The position numbers and the translations under genes were made by a program. A DNA stretch of 64,000 bases from Anodontia alba (taxonomy: Eukaryota > Mollusca > Bivalvia > Lucinida > Lucinidae). Shown in pieces: positions 54,413 to 63,250 of the stretch (position 1 is its first letter; each line of letters opens with the position of its first letter). The stretch is taken from NCBI GenBank assembly GCA_964016985.1, contig OZ024828.1, forward strand, positions 81,576,033-81,640,032, written 5' to 3'. Under the pieces are notes generated by a model, which did not search any database, was not told the origin of the DNA, and saw only the letters and a list, made by a program, of their open reading frames with translations.

Positions 54413-54557
54413 AGAGCATTTTGTGAAGAATATAAATACCTGGAGTCAGTATTACAACTCAAAAGAGCCTCACAATGAAGAACTTCCAGAACCCTGGAAC
54501 AAAGAGCTTAATGATTTCCAGAAAATGATTGTTTTACGCTGCATTAGACCAGATAAG
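54413..54557 (+). CDS. DNAH7: Dynein heavy chain exon: entry to AAA6
   Basis: The acceptor is gtcttttcag before 54413 and the donor is gtttgt at 54558. The exon is phase 2 in, phase 0 out. It encodes EHFVKNINTWSQYYNSKEP, HNEELPEPWNKELNDFQK and MIVLRCIRPDK. The LRC-RPDK string is the canonical beginning of the D6 (AAA6) motor region. A TTAA MITE ends only about 26 bp upstream of the acceptor. Confidence 0.97.
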
Positions 54558-54589
54558 GTTTGTGCTTGTTGGTTTTGTGAAACAGGTAG

Positions 54590-54830
54590 TTATCCCCACT
54601 CTTGTTGAAAAAAAGCTATGGGGATATTGTGAACACCTCCATCTGTCTGTCAGTCTATCCATCGTGCTGTCTCCTCTTTAACCACAGGACTGACTTCAAC
54701 CAAACTTGCTACATGACTTCCCCACGTGGTAAGGGTGTGCAAGAGCAACATTATTTTTCACTTCTCTCTGCCATGGCGTGCCATCAACTGCGCGATCTAG
54801 TTGAAATTATGATTCAGTAGAAGCAGCCAT
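54590..54830. repeat. Possible fragment of a tandem-core element
   Basis: CTCCTCTTTAACCACAGGAC and TGACTTCAACCAAACTTGCT resemble the 5' portion of the element at 50898 (CTCCTCCTAAACCACTGG, TTTGACCAAACTTCACAG). No termini are visible. Confidence 0.4.
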
Positions 54831-54840
54831 TCAAGACTTA

Positions 54841-55079
54841 TTAACCAGTTTTACATGTAGTTGGGAAACATGCAAAAGGGTAATTGGCAAACACTGCAGA
54901 TTCAGATCAAAAGCCACAGTATGCAGCATTTGATCAGGGTCTCCACTTTTTGCAATATATACAGGAATTTCTAAAAAAAAAACAACAGAAGTAATAAAAA
55001 CTAACCAGACACCCTGCTGTTGGAAATAGACTGGTCCAAAAGTTGTGGTAGAAGAGTCCACTCAACATAAATGGGTTAA
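54841..55079. repeat. MITE C, TTAA-flanked
   Basis: TTAACCAGTTTTACATG to ACATAAATGGGTTAA; core GCAAACACTGCAGATTCAGA with complement; AACTAACCAGACACCCTG side block. Confidence 0.83.
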
Positions 55080-55199
55080 CTTGAGATACATTGCTTTACA
55101 TACAAAATTTATCCTAATTATATTGATACATTAACTCCTTATCATGAAGCATCCGGCTGCTAATCACAAGATCCTAGGCTTGAACACAGGTCTGTATAA

Positions 55200-55380
55200 G
55201 AGTGGGTATCAGGTAAATATTTTTTTTTATTTCTCTGCAAAAACGTATGTTATGGGTATTCATTAGAAGTGCCTCAGCAAGGTGCTTCTAATGAGTACCC
55301 ACAACAATGTATGTTTTTCCTGGAGAAATAAGAAAAATATCAATACTTTTGGATTGAAAAAAGCATCTTATCAAGAGCTA
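55200..55380. repeat. MITE B with core 2
   Basis: TTATGGGTATTCATTAGAAG, the loop TGCCTCAGCAAGG and CTTCTAATGAGTACCCACAA; right shell AAAGCATCTTATCAAGAGC. Confidence 0.86.
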
Positions 55381-55384
55381 TTTT

Positions 55385-55730
55385 GAATCCTGCTGGAGAC
55401 CCTTCATTGGACAGTCTTTCATTGTCACCCTTCCATTGTCCTAATATGACTAATAATGCTGAAAGCGACTTAACCTATTTAAGCTTAGCATCCCATAAAA
55501 GGGACATTGACAAACAGTGTAGACCCAGATCAGATGCCGCAGGACACAGCGTCTGAGCAGGGTCTACACTGTTTGCTTTAAATACAAGAATTTCTACAAA
55601 ACATGGCAGTATTAAAACTAACCAGACACCTCTCGTACTTGAATTGGACCAGTCCAAAGAGTTGTGGTTGAAGAATCCACTCGGCGTAAATGGGTTAAAA
55701 CACCAAATCAGCATCATAACTCCAGATTGA
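55385..55730 (+). mobile_element. SINE family 5 tail split by MITE C
   Basis: CACCCTTCCATTGTCCTAAT and AATGCTGAAAGCGACTTAA precede the MITE at 55470-55698; AACACCAAATCAGCATCAT resumes after it. The intact copy reads GGGACTTAAAACACC, showing a TTAA at the insertion point. Confidence 0.82.
55470..55698. repeat. MITE C inserted in SINE 5 at TTAA
   Basis: TTAACCTATTTAAGCTTAGC to GGCGTAAATGGGTTAA; core AAACAGTGTAGACCCAGATC with complement. SINE sequence resumes on the right, giving a natural empty-site comparison. Confidence 0.9.
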
Positions 55731-55899
55731 TCTGGGTTTTCACTGCCTTGTCAGAATATTTAGGATAATTACAATGGTACAGTGACCAGCAACAACCCAG
55801 TTGGCCTGTGTCCATAAGAATGTGTAGTTTGTTAATCCTGGGATAAAGTTTTTGATGGTATTCACCAAGTGCTTTTTCTGCACCTTTTTGTCTATTTAG

Positions 55900-56060
55900 A
55901 AGTATCAGCTTGGTTGAGCCCTTAGCTTTCCTGACTTTGGATCATTAGGTCTTGGGTTGGGATGCTGCTAGAAGTGGATTTCAACTTATGACTAATGCAC
56001 TTCCTTTATTACTCTTTAATTGTCTCGGTATGACTTGAATAATGTTGAGAGACATAAAAC
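55900..56060 (+). mobile_element. SINE family 5, worn
   Basis: GCTTTCCTGACTTTGGATC, GGTCTTGGGTTGGGATGC (degenerate B box), TCTCGGTATGACTTGAATAA and GAGACATAAAACACTTAAA. Confidence 0.7.
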
Positions 56061-56123
56061 ACTTAAATGTTTTTGCCATTTGTTTATGTCTGATTTAATG
56101 ATTTTGTAATCAATGATCTATGA

Positions 56124-56344
56124 TTAACCCATTTTAGTCTGGAGATCCTGAAAAGGGTGATTGGCAAACTGTGCAGACCCAGGTCAGACATTGCAGAATG
56201 CGGCCTCTGACCAGGGTCTCCAGTGTTTTCAAATAGTTTAGCCATTTTTCTCTAGGAATCTTTAAATCACATAGCCTAACATACCTAAAATTGACTCTTC
56301 CAATATATAATGTGGGGTAGTCTATTCAGACTAAATTGGGTTAA
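56124..56344. repeat. MITE L, TTAA-flanked, next to splice acceptor
   Basis: TTAACCCATTTTAGTCTGG to AGACTAAATTGGGTTAA; core GTGCAGACCCAGGTCAGAC. Ends 26 bp before the exon at 56371. Confidence 0.86.
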
Positions 56345-56370
56345 AGTTTGTAAATTTCTAATCCACACAG

Positions 56371-56595
56371 GTGAGTGCTGCAATCACAATCTTTGTGATG
56401 AGTAAGCTCGGCAAGAAGTTTGTTGAACCACCACCATTTGACCTTGCCAAATCCTATGCTGATTCGAACTGCTGTGCTCCGCTGATCTTCGTCCTGTCTC
56501 CCGGGGCTGATCCCACTATGGCTTTGTTGAAGTTTGCTGATGACAAAGGATTTGGAAGCAACAAGTTCAACTCTATCTCTCTAGGACAAGGACAG
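56371..56595 (+). CDS. DNAH7: Dynein heavy chain exon: AAA6 core
   Basis: The acceptor is atccacacag before 56371 and the donor is gtagga at 56596; the exon is 75 codons, phase 0. It encodes VSAAITIFVMSKLGKKF, EPPPFDLAKSYADSN, IFVLSPGADPT at the AAA6 P-loop-like position and ISLGQGQ at the end. AAA6 is known not to bind nucleotide in dyneins, and the Walker A is degenerate here too. A TTAA MITE ends 26 bp before the exon. Confidence 0.97.
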
Positions 56596-56639
56596 GTAGG
56601 ACAGATTTTCCCTATCAAACCTGTGATTGATTTATCTGT

Positions 56640-56762
56640 TTTATTTTATTTATTCATTTATTTATTTTTATTATTCATTTATTTATATTAACTTTATTTA
56701 TCAAATTTATTGATTTCATTTTATTTTATTTTTTATTTATTTATTTATTTTTTTTTTTTTTG
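56640..56762. repeat. (TTTA)n low-complexity tract
   Basis: About 120 bp of TTTA/TTTAT repeats ending in a poly-T run. Confidence 0.9.
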
Positions 56763-56770
56763 AAGAGTAT

Positions 56771-57135
56771 GGTAACTGTCCTAAAATTTTATACACCAAA
56801 GTGTCTCACAAAATAGTATATGCAAACAGTGCAGTCCCAGATCAGACTGCTCCTGATCAGGGTCTATACTGTTTGCCATTCCACTAAGTATTTTAAGAAG
56901 CAACTGCATGAAAAACAAAATTTAGGCCAAAGAAGTACAGAATAATAAGTAACTCACTGTATTTACCCTAAGTATTTTGACACTATATCTGCTTTCATAT
57001 TTGTCCAATGATTTAAACAAATCCAGTTTAGTTGATGTGTCTAAAATTTTAAACACTGCTGAATGAGTGGCAAACAGTGTAGATCCTGATCAGATGCCAT
57101 ATCTGATCTGGATCTACATTGTTTGCTCAGGACTT
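56771..57135. repeat. MITE F then MITE A
   Basis: 56771-56950 has TATGGTAACTGTCCTAAAAT and a shortened core-1 hairpin. 56955-57135 has TGTATTTACCCTAAGTATTT and GCAAACAGTGTAGATCCTGA with complement. Confidence 0.8.
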
Positions 57136-57231
57136 TGTATGAGTGCTGAGGTTTATCATAGTTCTTAGCTTTTCATAGGTATTTGTAGAATAAACTATGC
57201 TGTTGACCAAAAGTAAACTCTCTATTTACAG

Positions 57232-57411
57232 GGTCCAATTGCCTCTAAAATGATAGAGAAGGCTCGAAGTGAAGGTTCCTGGGTCATGTTACAGAACTGT
57301 CACTTGGCAGTCTCCTGGATGACACCACTGGAGAAAGTCTGTGAGGACTTCACTACAGAGAACACACACCCTGAATTTCGACTCTGGCTCACCAGCTACC
57401 CTTCAGATAAA
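57232..57411 (+). CDS. DNAH7: Dynein heavy chain exon: AAA6 large subdomain
   Basis: The acceptor is ctatttacag before 57232 and the donor is gtacga at 57412; the exon is 60 codons, phase 0. It encodes [39 protein letters not shown] and [22 protein letters not shown] is a family hallmark. The donor GTACGA is the weakest in the gene but no better site is nearby. Confidence 0.96.
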
Positions 57412-57727
57412 GTACGATGTATAAGGCCATTTACTGGCATTTTGCTGAATATCTAAAAAACAAAAGCATCCAGCTCTATACTGTAAAAAGTCTTTATTCA
57501 GTACATAACTAATACTTAATTTTCAAAAGAATACATTTGGAAATAAAAATATTTCTTTTCAAAAGTACACTTTTTTAAGTTAGATTTGGCCTGCTCATCA
57601 CATGGGAGTAACTATGTAATATTCGGGTAAACATTATTATTTAACTGTATGCATGGGTTTGATTGAAATTTTACACTACATGTTCTAGTTGTTTGTATGA
57701 AATGCAAATTAATATACTTTCTGATTT
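57412..57727. other. Unassigned start of intron
   Basis: AT-rich, no gene or repeat recognised. Confidence 0.45.
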
Positions 57728-57962
57728 TATGGGGTCCAAAGCATAAACCGTGTTAGTTAAACAACCGTATTACATCCAAACAAAAATATGCTGTATAAAT
57801 TATATAGAAAAATGACCATAAATGGTAATTTTTCTATATAATTTATACAGTATATTTTTGTTGGTCATTTTTCTATATAATCTATACATTTTTGGGATCT
57901 GTCTTTTAACTGTGTTATATCCAAAACCATGTTATAACAAACCATGTTATAAAGAGGTTAAT
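57728..57962. repeat. MITE S
   Basis: AAGCATAAACCGTGTTAGTT left; a palindrome TATAGAAAAATGACCATAAA with TGGTAATTTTTCTATA at centre; AACCATGTTATAAAGAGGTT right. The second copy at 62231-62440 has cleaner ends. Confidence 0.82.
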
Positions 57963-57981
57963 GTGTATTTCTTTCTTCCAG

Positions 57982-58122
57982 TTCCCTGTAACAGTGCTAC
58001 AGAATGGTGTCAAAATGACCAATGAACCCCCCACCGGATTAAGACAGAATTTGCTACAGTCGTATCTTAATGATCCAATCAGTGATGAGGAGTTCTTCAG
58101 TGGTTGCCCAGGAAAAGAATCA
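57982..58122 (+). CDS. DNAH7: Dynein heavy chain exon: AAA6 lid
   Basis: The acceptor is ctttcttccag before 57982 and the donor is gtgagt at 58123; the exon is 47 codons, phase 0. It encodes [32 protein letters not shown] and [10 protein letters not shown], the conserved AAA6 lid. It shares its 141-nt length with E1-E3 by chance only; the phase and sequence are different. A palindromic MITE lies immediately upstream. Confidence 0.97.
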
Positions 58123-58140
58123 GTGAGTGGACCACTTTTT

Positions 58141-58565
58141 TCAGATTGAACCCCTTCATCACTGGGTTTCTGAAGCGGGCTGTTCCATCTTTGAATTTTG
58201 ACACGTCCATTCCTTGTAGATAGGGGGTTAGTCAGTGATCATAAACAGTATGGCAAACAGTGTAGATTCTAATGAAATGGCTCATTATAAGCCATTTCAT
58301 CTGGATCTGCACTGTTTGCATAGGGATCTGTACCAGTCAATAGGGTGAAAGGGTTAACTCTTTCACCTCTGAGATTTTGCACTGGATGCTTCTATCTTTA
58401 AATTTGGACATGTCCTCTGCTGCAAATAGGGGTGTCAGTTGAAAATCAAAACAGAATGGCAAACAGTGTAGATCCTGATGAGATGGCTGGTAACCAGCCA
58501 TCTCAACTAGATCAACACAGTTTGCTAAAAATATCTGGTTTGATCTGCAAAGCTGAAAGCGTTAA
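58141..58565. repeat. Two adjoining MITE T copies sharing a TTAA
   Basis: 58141-58357 ends GGTGAAAGGGTTAA; 58354-58565 starts TTAACTCTTTCACCTCTGAG and ends GCTGAAAGCGTTAA. Each has a core-1 type hairpin with a different centre (GGCTCATTATAAGCC; GGCTGGTAACCAGCC). The shared TTAA at 58354-58357 suggests one inserted at the border of the other. Confidence 0.82.
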
Positions 58566-58649
58566 TGCTCTTTATTACGTAACTAATAAGTACAATAGAT
58601 TCTAAAAGATACAACCCTAGAGAGCAATGAACACACTTATAAAACTGTT

Positions 58650-58892
58650 GGATGCATGTCCAACTGGTGATCAGGTGGTCCTGGAGATTAATCATGAAAT
58701 ACTTTCTTCGGTCATTCTCTCCCTTCCACTGATTCAAGAAGGACAGTCATCAGTTTCTGGCAAATGAATAAGCACAATACTGGTTAACAGCCTAGAGGAC
58801 TAAGCCTGCCCAGTAATAGTGTGGTTAGGTAAACTGAGCATGCTCGACAGGACCCAGTTGGATTGACTGGGCCGTAAAACCTCAACACAAAC
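58650..58892. mobile_element. SINE family 1
   Basis: A partial head (GTCCAACTGGTGATCAGGTG) with a damaged B box, then the family body and the tail GGGCCGTAAAACCTCAACAC. Confidence 0.82.
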
Positions 58893-59054
58893 ACTCATAA
58901 AACTGAAAACAGCTGAAGTGTCATTTTTCTGGACCATACTAGCTAGTTTCGGCTAATTAAGCATTATCAGTGACACTTATATAAATTTTCAAAAATCTGG
59001 GAATGGGCTCGGTGGTCACAAGTCTTGTTAAAATAGAATTTGTCACAAAATGAA

Positions 59055-59236
59055 TTACGATAAATGTCCTAAAAAATTTTACACCAATATTTCTGATAAA
59101 ACGGGATATGCAAACAGTGCAGACCCAGATCAGATTCCACTAAGTACTTTAAGAAATAACAACTGAAAGGGCAAAATTTAGGCAAAAACAAAAGTATGGA
59201 ATGATTTGTTAGAAATTTTAGGACATTTACCATAAC
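59055..59236. repeat. MITE F, half of core lost
   Basis: TTACGATAAATGTCCTAAAA left, TTTTAGGACATTTACCATA right; GCAAACAGTGCAGACCCAGA remains without its complement. Confidence 0.8.
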
Positions 59237-59447
59237 CTTTTTTGCTCTCTCTGGGCAAATAAAAAAAATATCAGTACTTTATCAATGCCTTACATTGAGC
59301 TGTCATTTGGACTTCTTTTATTTCTACAGAGAACAGGAATCAGATGTGCAGATTGGCCAGTGCCATTGCTGTTCACATGTGAGAGATGTGTAGAATTTGC
59401 CTTAGCCCAGCTCAGATGTTGTATTTTTATAGTTTGTATAATTGCAG

Positions 59448-59585
59448 CAATTTGAGAAGCTCCTGTTTGGCTTGTGCTTTTTCCATGCCCTTGTACAAGA
59501 GAGAAGAAAGTTTGGTCCTCTCGGATGGAACATTGCGTATGGCTTCAATGAGTCTGATTTGCGGATTTCAGTCCGACAGTTACAG
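59448..59585 (+). CDS. DNAH7: Dynein heavy chain exon: start of C-terminal domain
   Basis: The acceptor is ataattgcag before 59448 and the donor is gtttgt at 59586; the exon is 46 codons, phase 0. It encodes [37 protein letters not shown] and LRISVRQLQ. The GPLGWN and [11 protein letters not shown] strings mark the beginning of the dynein C-terminal domain. Confidence 0.97.
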
Positions 59586-59622
59586 GTTTGTTACTTATTC
59601 ATCAGCCCCTAGTATATAATAA

Positions 59623-59729
59623 CCCAGCTAGCATTCTTTATAAATCTATAGCGGGTCTTTAGCTGCCCGTCAGCTACCCTGACAGGCCGCTAACGGCCAG
59701 CTATAGATTTATAAAGAATGCTTACTGGG
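59623..59729. repeat. MITE K, diverged 107-bp hairpin
   Basis: Ends CCCAGCTAGCATTCTTTA and AATGCTTACTGGG, with the same central CAGCTACCCTGAC. The arms differ from the other two copies (TTATAAATCTATAGC in place of TACGTAAATCTACATC), but both arms changed together. It lies 37 bp after the donor at 59586. Confidence 0.9.
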
Positions 59730-59734
59730 AATAT

Positions 59735-59955
59735 ATTAATATGAGCCACAACATTAGAAAGCCTACCTTTCGACATGCACCCAGCAAAGATTCAGATCAG
59801 CCTGCACATTTGCAAAGCCAGATCAGAATCTTCACCAGGCACATTTTGGATTGTCAAAGATGTGAAAAGACCCTGATCAGGCTGTGGATGTGCAGGCTGA
59901 TTTGAGTGTTCATTGGGCACACATGGCAAAAGGTAGGTTTTCTCACGTTGCAGCT
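59735..59955. repeat. MITE H
   Basis: CAGCAAAGATTCAGATCAGC with GCAGGCTGATTTGAGTGTTC; outer AAAGCCTACCTTTCGACATG with GGCAAAAGGTAGGTTTTCTC. Confidence 0.75.
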
Positions 59956-60054
59956 CGGATGAAGTTGTGCATATGTGGACATATGTGGTCTCTGAGCATA
60001 TGTGGACAACAAAGGCCTAAATCGGCTTGGGTACGCCTACAGTCTTGTCAAGGC

Positions 60055-60243
60055 CATAGCTCTTGATAAGATGTTTTTTTCAACCCGAAAGTATTAATAT
60101 TTTTCTTATTTATCCATGAAAACATATGTTGTGGGTACTCATTAGAAGCGCTTTGGTGAGGCGCTTCTAATGAGTATCCACAACATATGTTTTCACGGAG
60201 AAATAAGAAAAATATTTACCAGATACCCACTTATCTAGACCTA
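60055..60243. repeat. MITE B with core 2
   Basis: CATAGCTCTTGATAAGATG left, CACTTATCTAGACCTATG right; centre AGAAGCGCTTTGGTGAGGCG and complement. Confidence 0.9.
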
Positions 60244-60331
60244 TGCAAGCTCTTTGTTATTTGCTCGCAGTGCTCATTGGATACTGTAGAAAAAAACAAT
60301 AGAAGTCAAAGGCCCTGATTTATTTCACAAT

Positions 60332-60535
60332 TTAACCCGTAAAGCCCCATTCAGAATTCTAGCAGATGACATTTTGAAATATATTCGTGTTTGTGTGTTT
60401 TTTCCCAGGAAGTAAAGCTTGACATTTCTGATGATTGACATGAAATATCAAACCTTATTTTCTCTAAAGAATAAAATGAAAAGTATTTTAGAGTGCCTTC
60501 TGCTTACAATTTTTAATTGTTCTTCACGGTAATAT
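60332..60535. repeat. MITE M, worn
   Basis: TTAACCCGTAAAGCCCC left; GCTTGACATTTCTGATGATT and GACATGAAATATCAAACC at centre. Confidence 0.72.
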
Positions 60536-60814
60536 AAGCGGTATTGAAATTTGACTTTTTGCATTGCTAATCTGGTTCGAAGAATCAAAGTGAAAACAGA
60601 TGAGGAACTAAAGTTATGAAGCAAAGTAGTATAGCTGCAGACTTCTCTATTTCACATTTCAGTATTTTGTCAGTTCAAATGCTGAGTTTTATTTTATTTT
60701 GTTTTTGTTTTGTTTTTTTATTAAAAAAACTACTTTCTGATAGTTTAAACGACCTCAAAAAGTATTAATTTTACATTTTCATTTATCAGAGAAGCTGTCC
60801 TACAGATGTTTGTT
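60536..60814. other. Unassigned intron stretch
   Basis: AT-rich with TTTTATTTTGTTTTTG runs; nothing recognised. Confidence 0.45.
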
Positions 60815-61022
60815 TTAACCCTTTAAATGTCAGTCACAACTGCAGCAGACAACATTCTGATTTTTTTTTTTTTTTTGTAAGAGTAAATAATAAGACTTGA
60901 TATCTCCTGTAAATTGTCTACTAAGGTGACAATTCACAGGAAATGTCAAGTCTTATTTTCCCCAAAAAAATAATGAAAATGAAAATATCTGCTGCAGATT
61001 TGCTTGGTGCTTTAAGAGTTAA
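60815..61022. repeat. MITE M, TTAA-flanked, core 3
   Basis: TTAACCCTTTAAATGTCAG to GGTGCTTTAAGAGTTAA; centre TGTAAATTGTCTACTAAGG and complement. Confidence 0.84.
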
Positions 61023-61083
61023 AGTGTTGTAAATGACATTACATACTGTTTCTGTGTCATATGTTTGTAACTGACAATATACA

Positions 61084-61790
61084 TATACCATAATTATTCT
61101 AAGTATTCGAACACTGTAACTCTTTTCCATACCACCCCTATACACAAAACCAGTCACAGAAAATTGAAATGGTCCAGAGGAGAGCCATCCGCTGGACCAT
61201 AAACGACTATTCACCCTACAGTAGTGTAACTCAAATGCAGCAAGAACTAGGTTGGCGTTCGCTAGACCAGAGGAGGGCCAATGCTCGCCTTTGTATGTTA
61301 TACAAAATCACTCATGGTATGGTAGCGATTGAAATGCCCTAGTATTTCAAGCAGCCCAAAGCGGCAACGTCATAGCCTACGACACCCCCTCGTGTACCGT
61401 CAAATTCATACTTCAGCCAATTATTACAAATATTCATTTTTCCCATTGGCTGTTGTACAATGGAGTAGATTGCCATCTTCAATAGTCATGCTGCCAACAC
61501 TGACGCAGTTCAGTGTGGCAGTCAGGTCCCTTGACTATCCCTTACCATAACACAGCATACCTGTTTTTAACCTGATTTTAATCTCATATTTTTAACCCGT
61601 TAACACTATCATCTGTTATATCCATCTCACTATTGCACTTTCATTCTCACTATTCATTCTTTCTTTTTTTTCTTCACGGCACGCAATCACCTGCACGTAA
61701 TCCTCGCGAGGGGGTGTTGCAGTATGGCTAGATAGATAGATAGATACCGATTCTAAAATTTGTGTACAGTAAAACTTCAGTGACAAGGCT
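61084..61790. repeat. MITE A interrupted by a LINE fragment
   Basis: Left: CATAATTATTCTAAGTATTC and CTCTTTTCCATACC. Right: GATTCTAAAATTTGTGTACA. Together they match the uninterrupted CCTTACCATACTTGTCCTAA pattern of family A. ATACC is present at both junctions. Confidence 0.65.
61132..61748 (+). pseudogene. 5'-truncated non-LTR (LINE) reverse-transcriptase tail
   Basis: A frame from about 61139 encodes YTQNQSQKIEMVQRRAIRW, INDYSPYSSVTQMQQELGW and LDQRRANARLCMLYKI. It reaches TAG at 61340-61342; the homologous tail (QRHSLRHPLVYRQIHTSAN, YYKYSFFPLAVVQWSRLPS) continues in the frame to 61550. VQRRA-R(W)...L-W--L-QRR--ARL-M-YKI is the C-terminal signature after the RT of CR1/L2/Jockey-like LINEs. 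The 3' end is a (GATA)n tail at about 61729-61746. It is dead on arrival, with one further frameshift. Confidence 0.85.
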
Positions 61791-61849
61791 CATTATTTAT
61801 GGCTGATTCAAACTTGTTTTTGAGTCACTAGGAAATTCTTCCAACAGCT

Positions 61850-62010
61850 CAAGAAAGCAAATATTTAGGGATATTACAGGGAAATTTTCTTATTTTATCA
61901 AGAAAGTGTATGTTGCATATACTCATTAGAATTGCCTCATTGAGGCAATTCTAATGAGTACACACAACATACTATTGTTTTATAGAAGGTGGAAAAGAAA
62001 TTCCTAAATT
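61850..62010. repeat. Core-2 MITE variant
   Basis: GTTGCATATACTCATTAGAA, TTGCCTCATTGAGG and complement; shell AAATATTTAGGGATATTAC / AAGAAATTCCTAAATTATCC is different from B, D and P. Confidence 0.78.
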
Positions 62011-62119
62011 ATCCCCATTTACCTCCTGACATGATGGCCTGAACTACCCATGTCTAGAGCAAATTTATGTTCGAAGCATTGAACTTTGATTATTTATTTA
62101 TGTTTGCCGGTCTAAAAAT

Positions 62120-62225
62120 GCTAACTGAATGGCAAATAGTAAAGACCCAGATCAAACTGCTCCTTTTCTGATCCAGATCAACAGTTTGCTTGGGCTTTTT
62201 GTCCAAATATTTAGGGTAAACTTAG
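62120..62225. repeat. MITE A remnant with core 1
   Basis: GGCAAATAGTAAAGACCCAG and ATCCAGATCAACAGTTTGCT, ending TATTTAGGGTAAAC. Confidence 0.65.
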
Positions 62226-62230
62226 TACAC

Positions 62231-62440
62231 TACAACCTCTTTATAACACTGTTCGTTATAACACGGTTTTGGATATAACACGGTTCAAAGATGGATCCCA
62301 AAAATGTATAGCATATATTGAAAAATGACCATAAATGATCATTTTTCAATATAATCTATACATTTTTGTTTGGTTTAATGGTTGTTTAACTAACACGGTT
62401 TATGCTATGGACTCCAACAAGTGTTATAAAGAGGTTGTGG
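62231..62440. repeat. MITE S
   Basis: ACAACCTCTTTATAACACTG left, GTGTTATAAAGAGGTTGT right; palindrome TTGAAAAATGACCATAAATG and complement at centre. Confidence 0.88.
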
Positions 62441-62511
62441 TGTAACTCTTATTTCATTGTAAAGCCTCCAAAGATGAATAAAATTTGTATTTGTGTTTAT
62501 TTGTATTTCAG

Positions 62512-62745
62512 ATGTTTGTAAATGAATATGAGGAAGTTCCATTTGATGCAATCACCTACATGACGGGAGAATGTAACTACGGCGGTCGTGTCACAGATGA
62601 CTGGGACCGCAGATGTCTAAGAACTATTCTGGCTGACTTCTACACACCACATATTATTACAGATCCTAAATACAAATTCTCAAGTAGCGGATTGTATTAT
62701 TGTCCACCAAAGGGGCAATATGATGATTATGTTGAATTTATCAAG
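62512..62745 (+). CDS. DNAH7: Dynein heavy chain exon: C-terminal domain, last exon in window
   Basis: The acceptor is ttgtatttcag before 62512 and the donor is gtttgt at 62746; the exon is 78 codons, phase 0. It encodes [52 protein letters not shown] and the [12 protein letters not shown] tail. The gene continues beyond 64000; roughly the last 250-280 residues expected for the family are missing. Confidence 0.97.
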
Positions 62746-62825
62746 GTTTGTCTTTAATACTCAATACACTGAAACTTTGATCCTTAGAATATCCTGGGTG
62801 TAAGGGAATAAGTATACATATCACT

Positions 62826-63250
62826 TCTACAGCCTTGCTGTGGAAGCTGGCTTTTATGGCAACACTGGTAGAGTGATTGGATTTTTTATGAAGTTAAGCA
62901 ACATACATCTCGGTTAGTACCTGGATGGGTGACTGCGGTGCTCGACTTCGCAGAAGACCCGGTTTCACTCTACATTGGTAGCAGTGTGTTGCATAGGTGC
63001 CCCCCTCAGATTTGCCTAGTGAGGGGTGTGCAACTTCGGGAGGAAGTCAAGAGAAGACGGGGAGAAATGTAATGGAATAGGTATATATATATCACTTCTA
63101 CAGCCTCGCTGTGGAAGCCGGCTTTTATGGTGACACTGGTAGAGTGATTGGCTTTTTTACGAAGTTAAGCAACGTACATCTCGGTTAGTACCTGGATGGG
63201 TGACCTCGGTACTTGACTTCGTAGAAGACCTGGTTTCACACTACACTGGG
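62826..63250 (+). mobile_element. Tandem pair of 5S-rRNA-derived sequences
   Basis: Two units about 268 bp apart begin ATCACTTCTACAGCC(T/C)(T/C)G. Each contains GAAGTTAAGCAACATACATC, TCGGTTAGTACCTGGATGGG and TGACC, the internal promoter block of 5S rRNA (A box GAAGCTAAGCA, C box GGTTAGTACTTGGATGGG). The 5' third differs strongly from a 5S gene (CTGTGGAAGC(T/C)GGCTTTTAT) and is not able to fold as 5S, so these are 5S-derived repeats (SINE3-like or degenerate). Confidence 0.82.

Larger units (their letters stand above)
569..62745 (+). other. DNAH7: Axonemal dynein heavy chain gene, internal segment (12 exon positions)
   Basis: The exons join in one open frame of 712 complete codons covering AAA5, the AAA5-AAA6 connection, AAA6 and most of the C-terminal domain of a dynein heavy chain. 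Family members are about 4,000 residues and form single-headed inner arms of ciliary and flagellar axonemes, where ATP hydrolysis drives microtubule sliding. Diagnostic strings include PLMVDPQGQANKW, GEELDPSLEPLLLKQTFKQ, LRNPHYLPEVATKVSLLNF, IFVLSPGADPT and [13 protein letters not shown]. The wording is closest to DNAH7; DNAH3 and DNAH12 are the alternatives. Every intron is GT-AG. Introns range from 66 nt to 20.1 kb and are dominated by transposable elements. The start, the linker, AAA1-AAA4, the stalk and the final C-terminal residues are outside the window. Confidence 0.95.

Noticed and set aside
61139..61550. A host gene related to endonuclease/reverse transcriptase proteins
   Set aside because: It is a 5'-truncated, frameshifted LINE tail with a (GATA)n end inside a MITE.
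62826..63250. Functional 5S rRNA genes
   Set aside because: Only the internal promoter half matches; the 5' third is unrelated and the 5S fold is lost.
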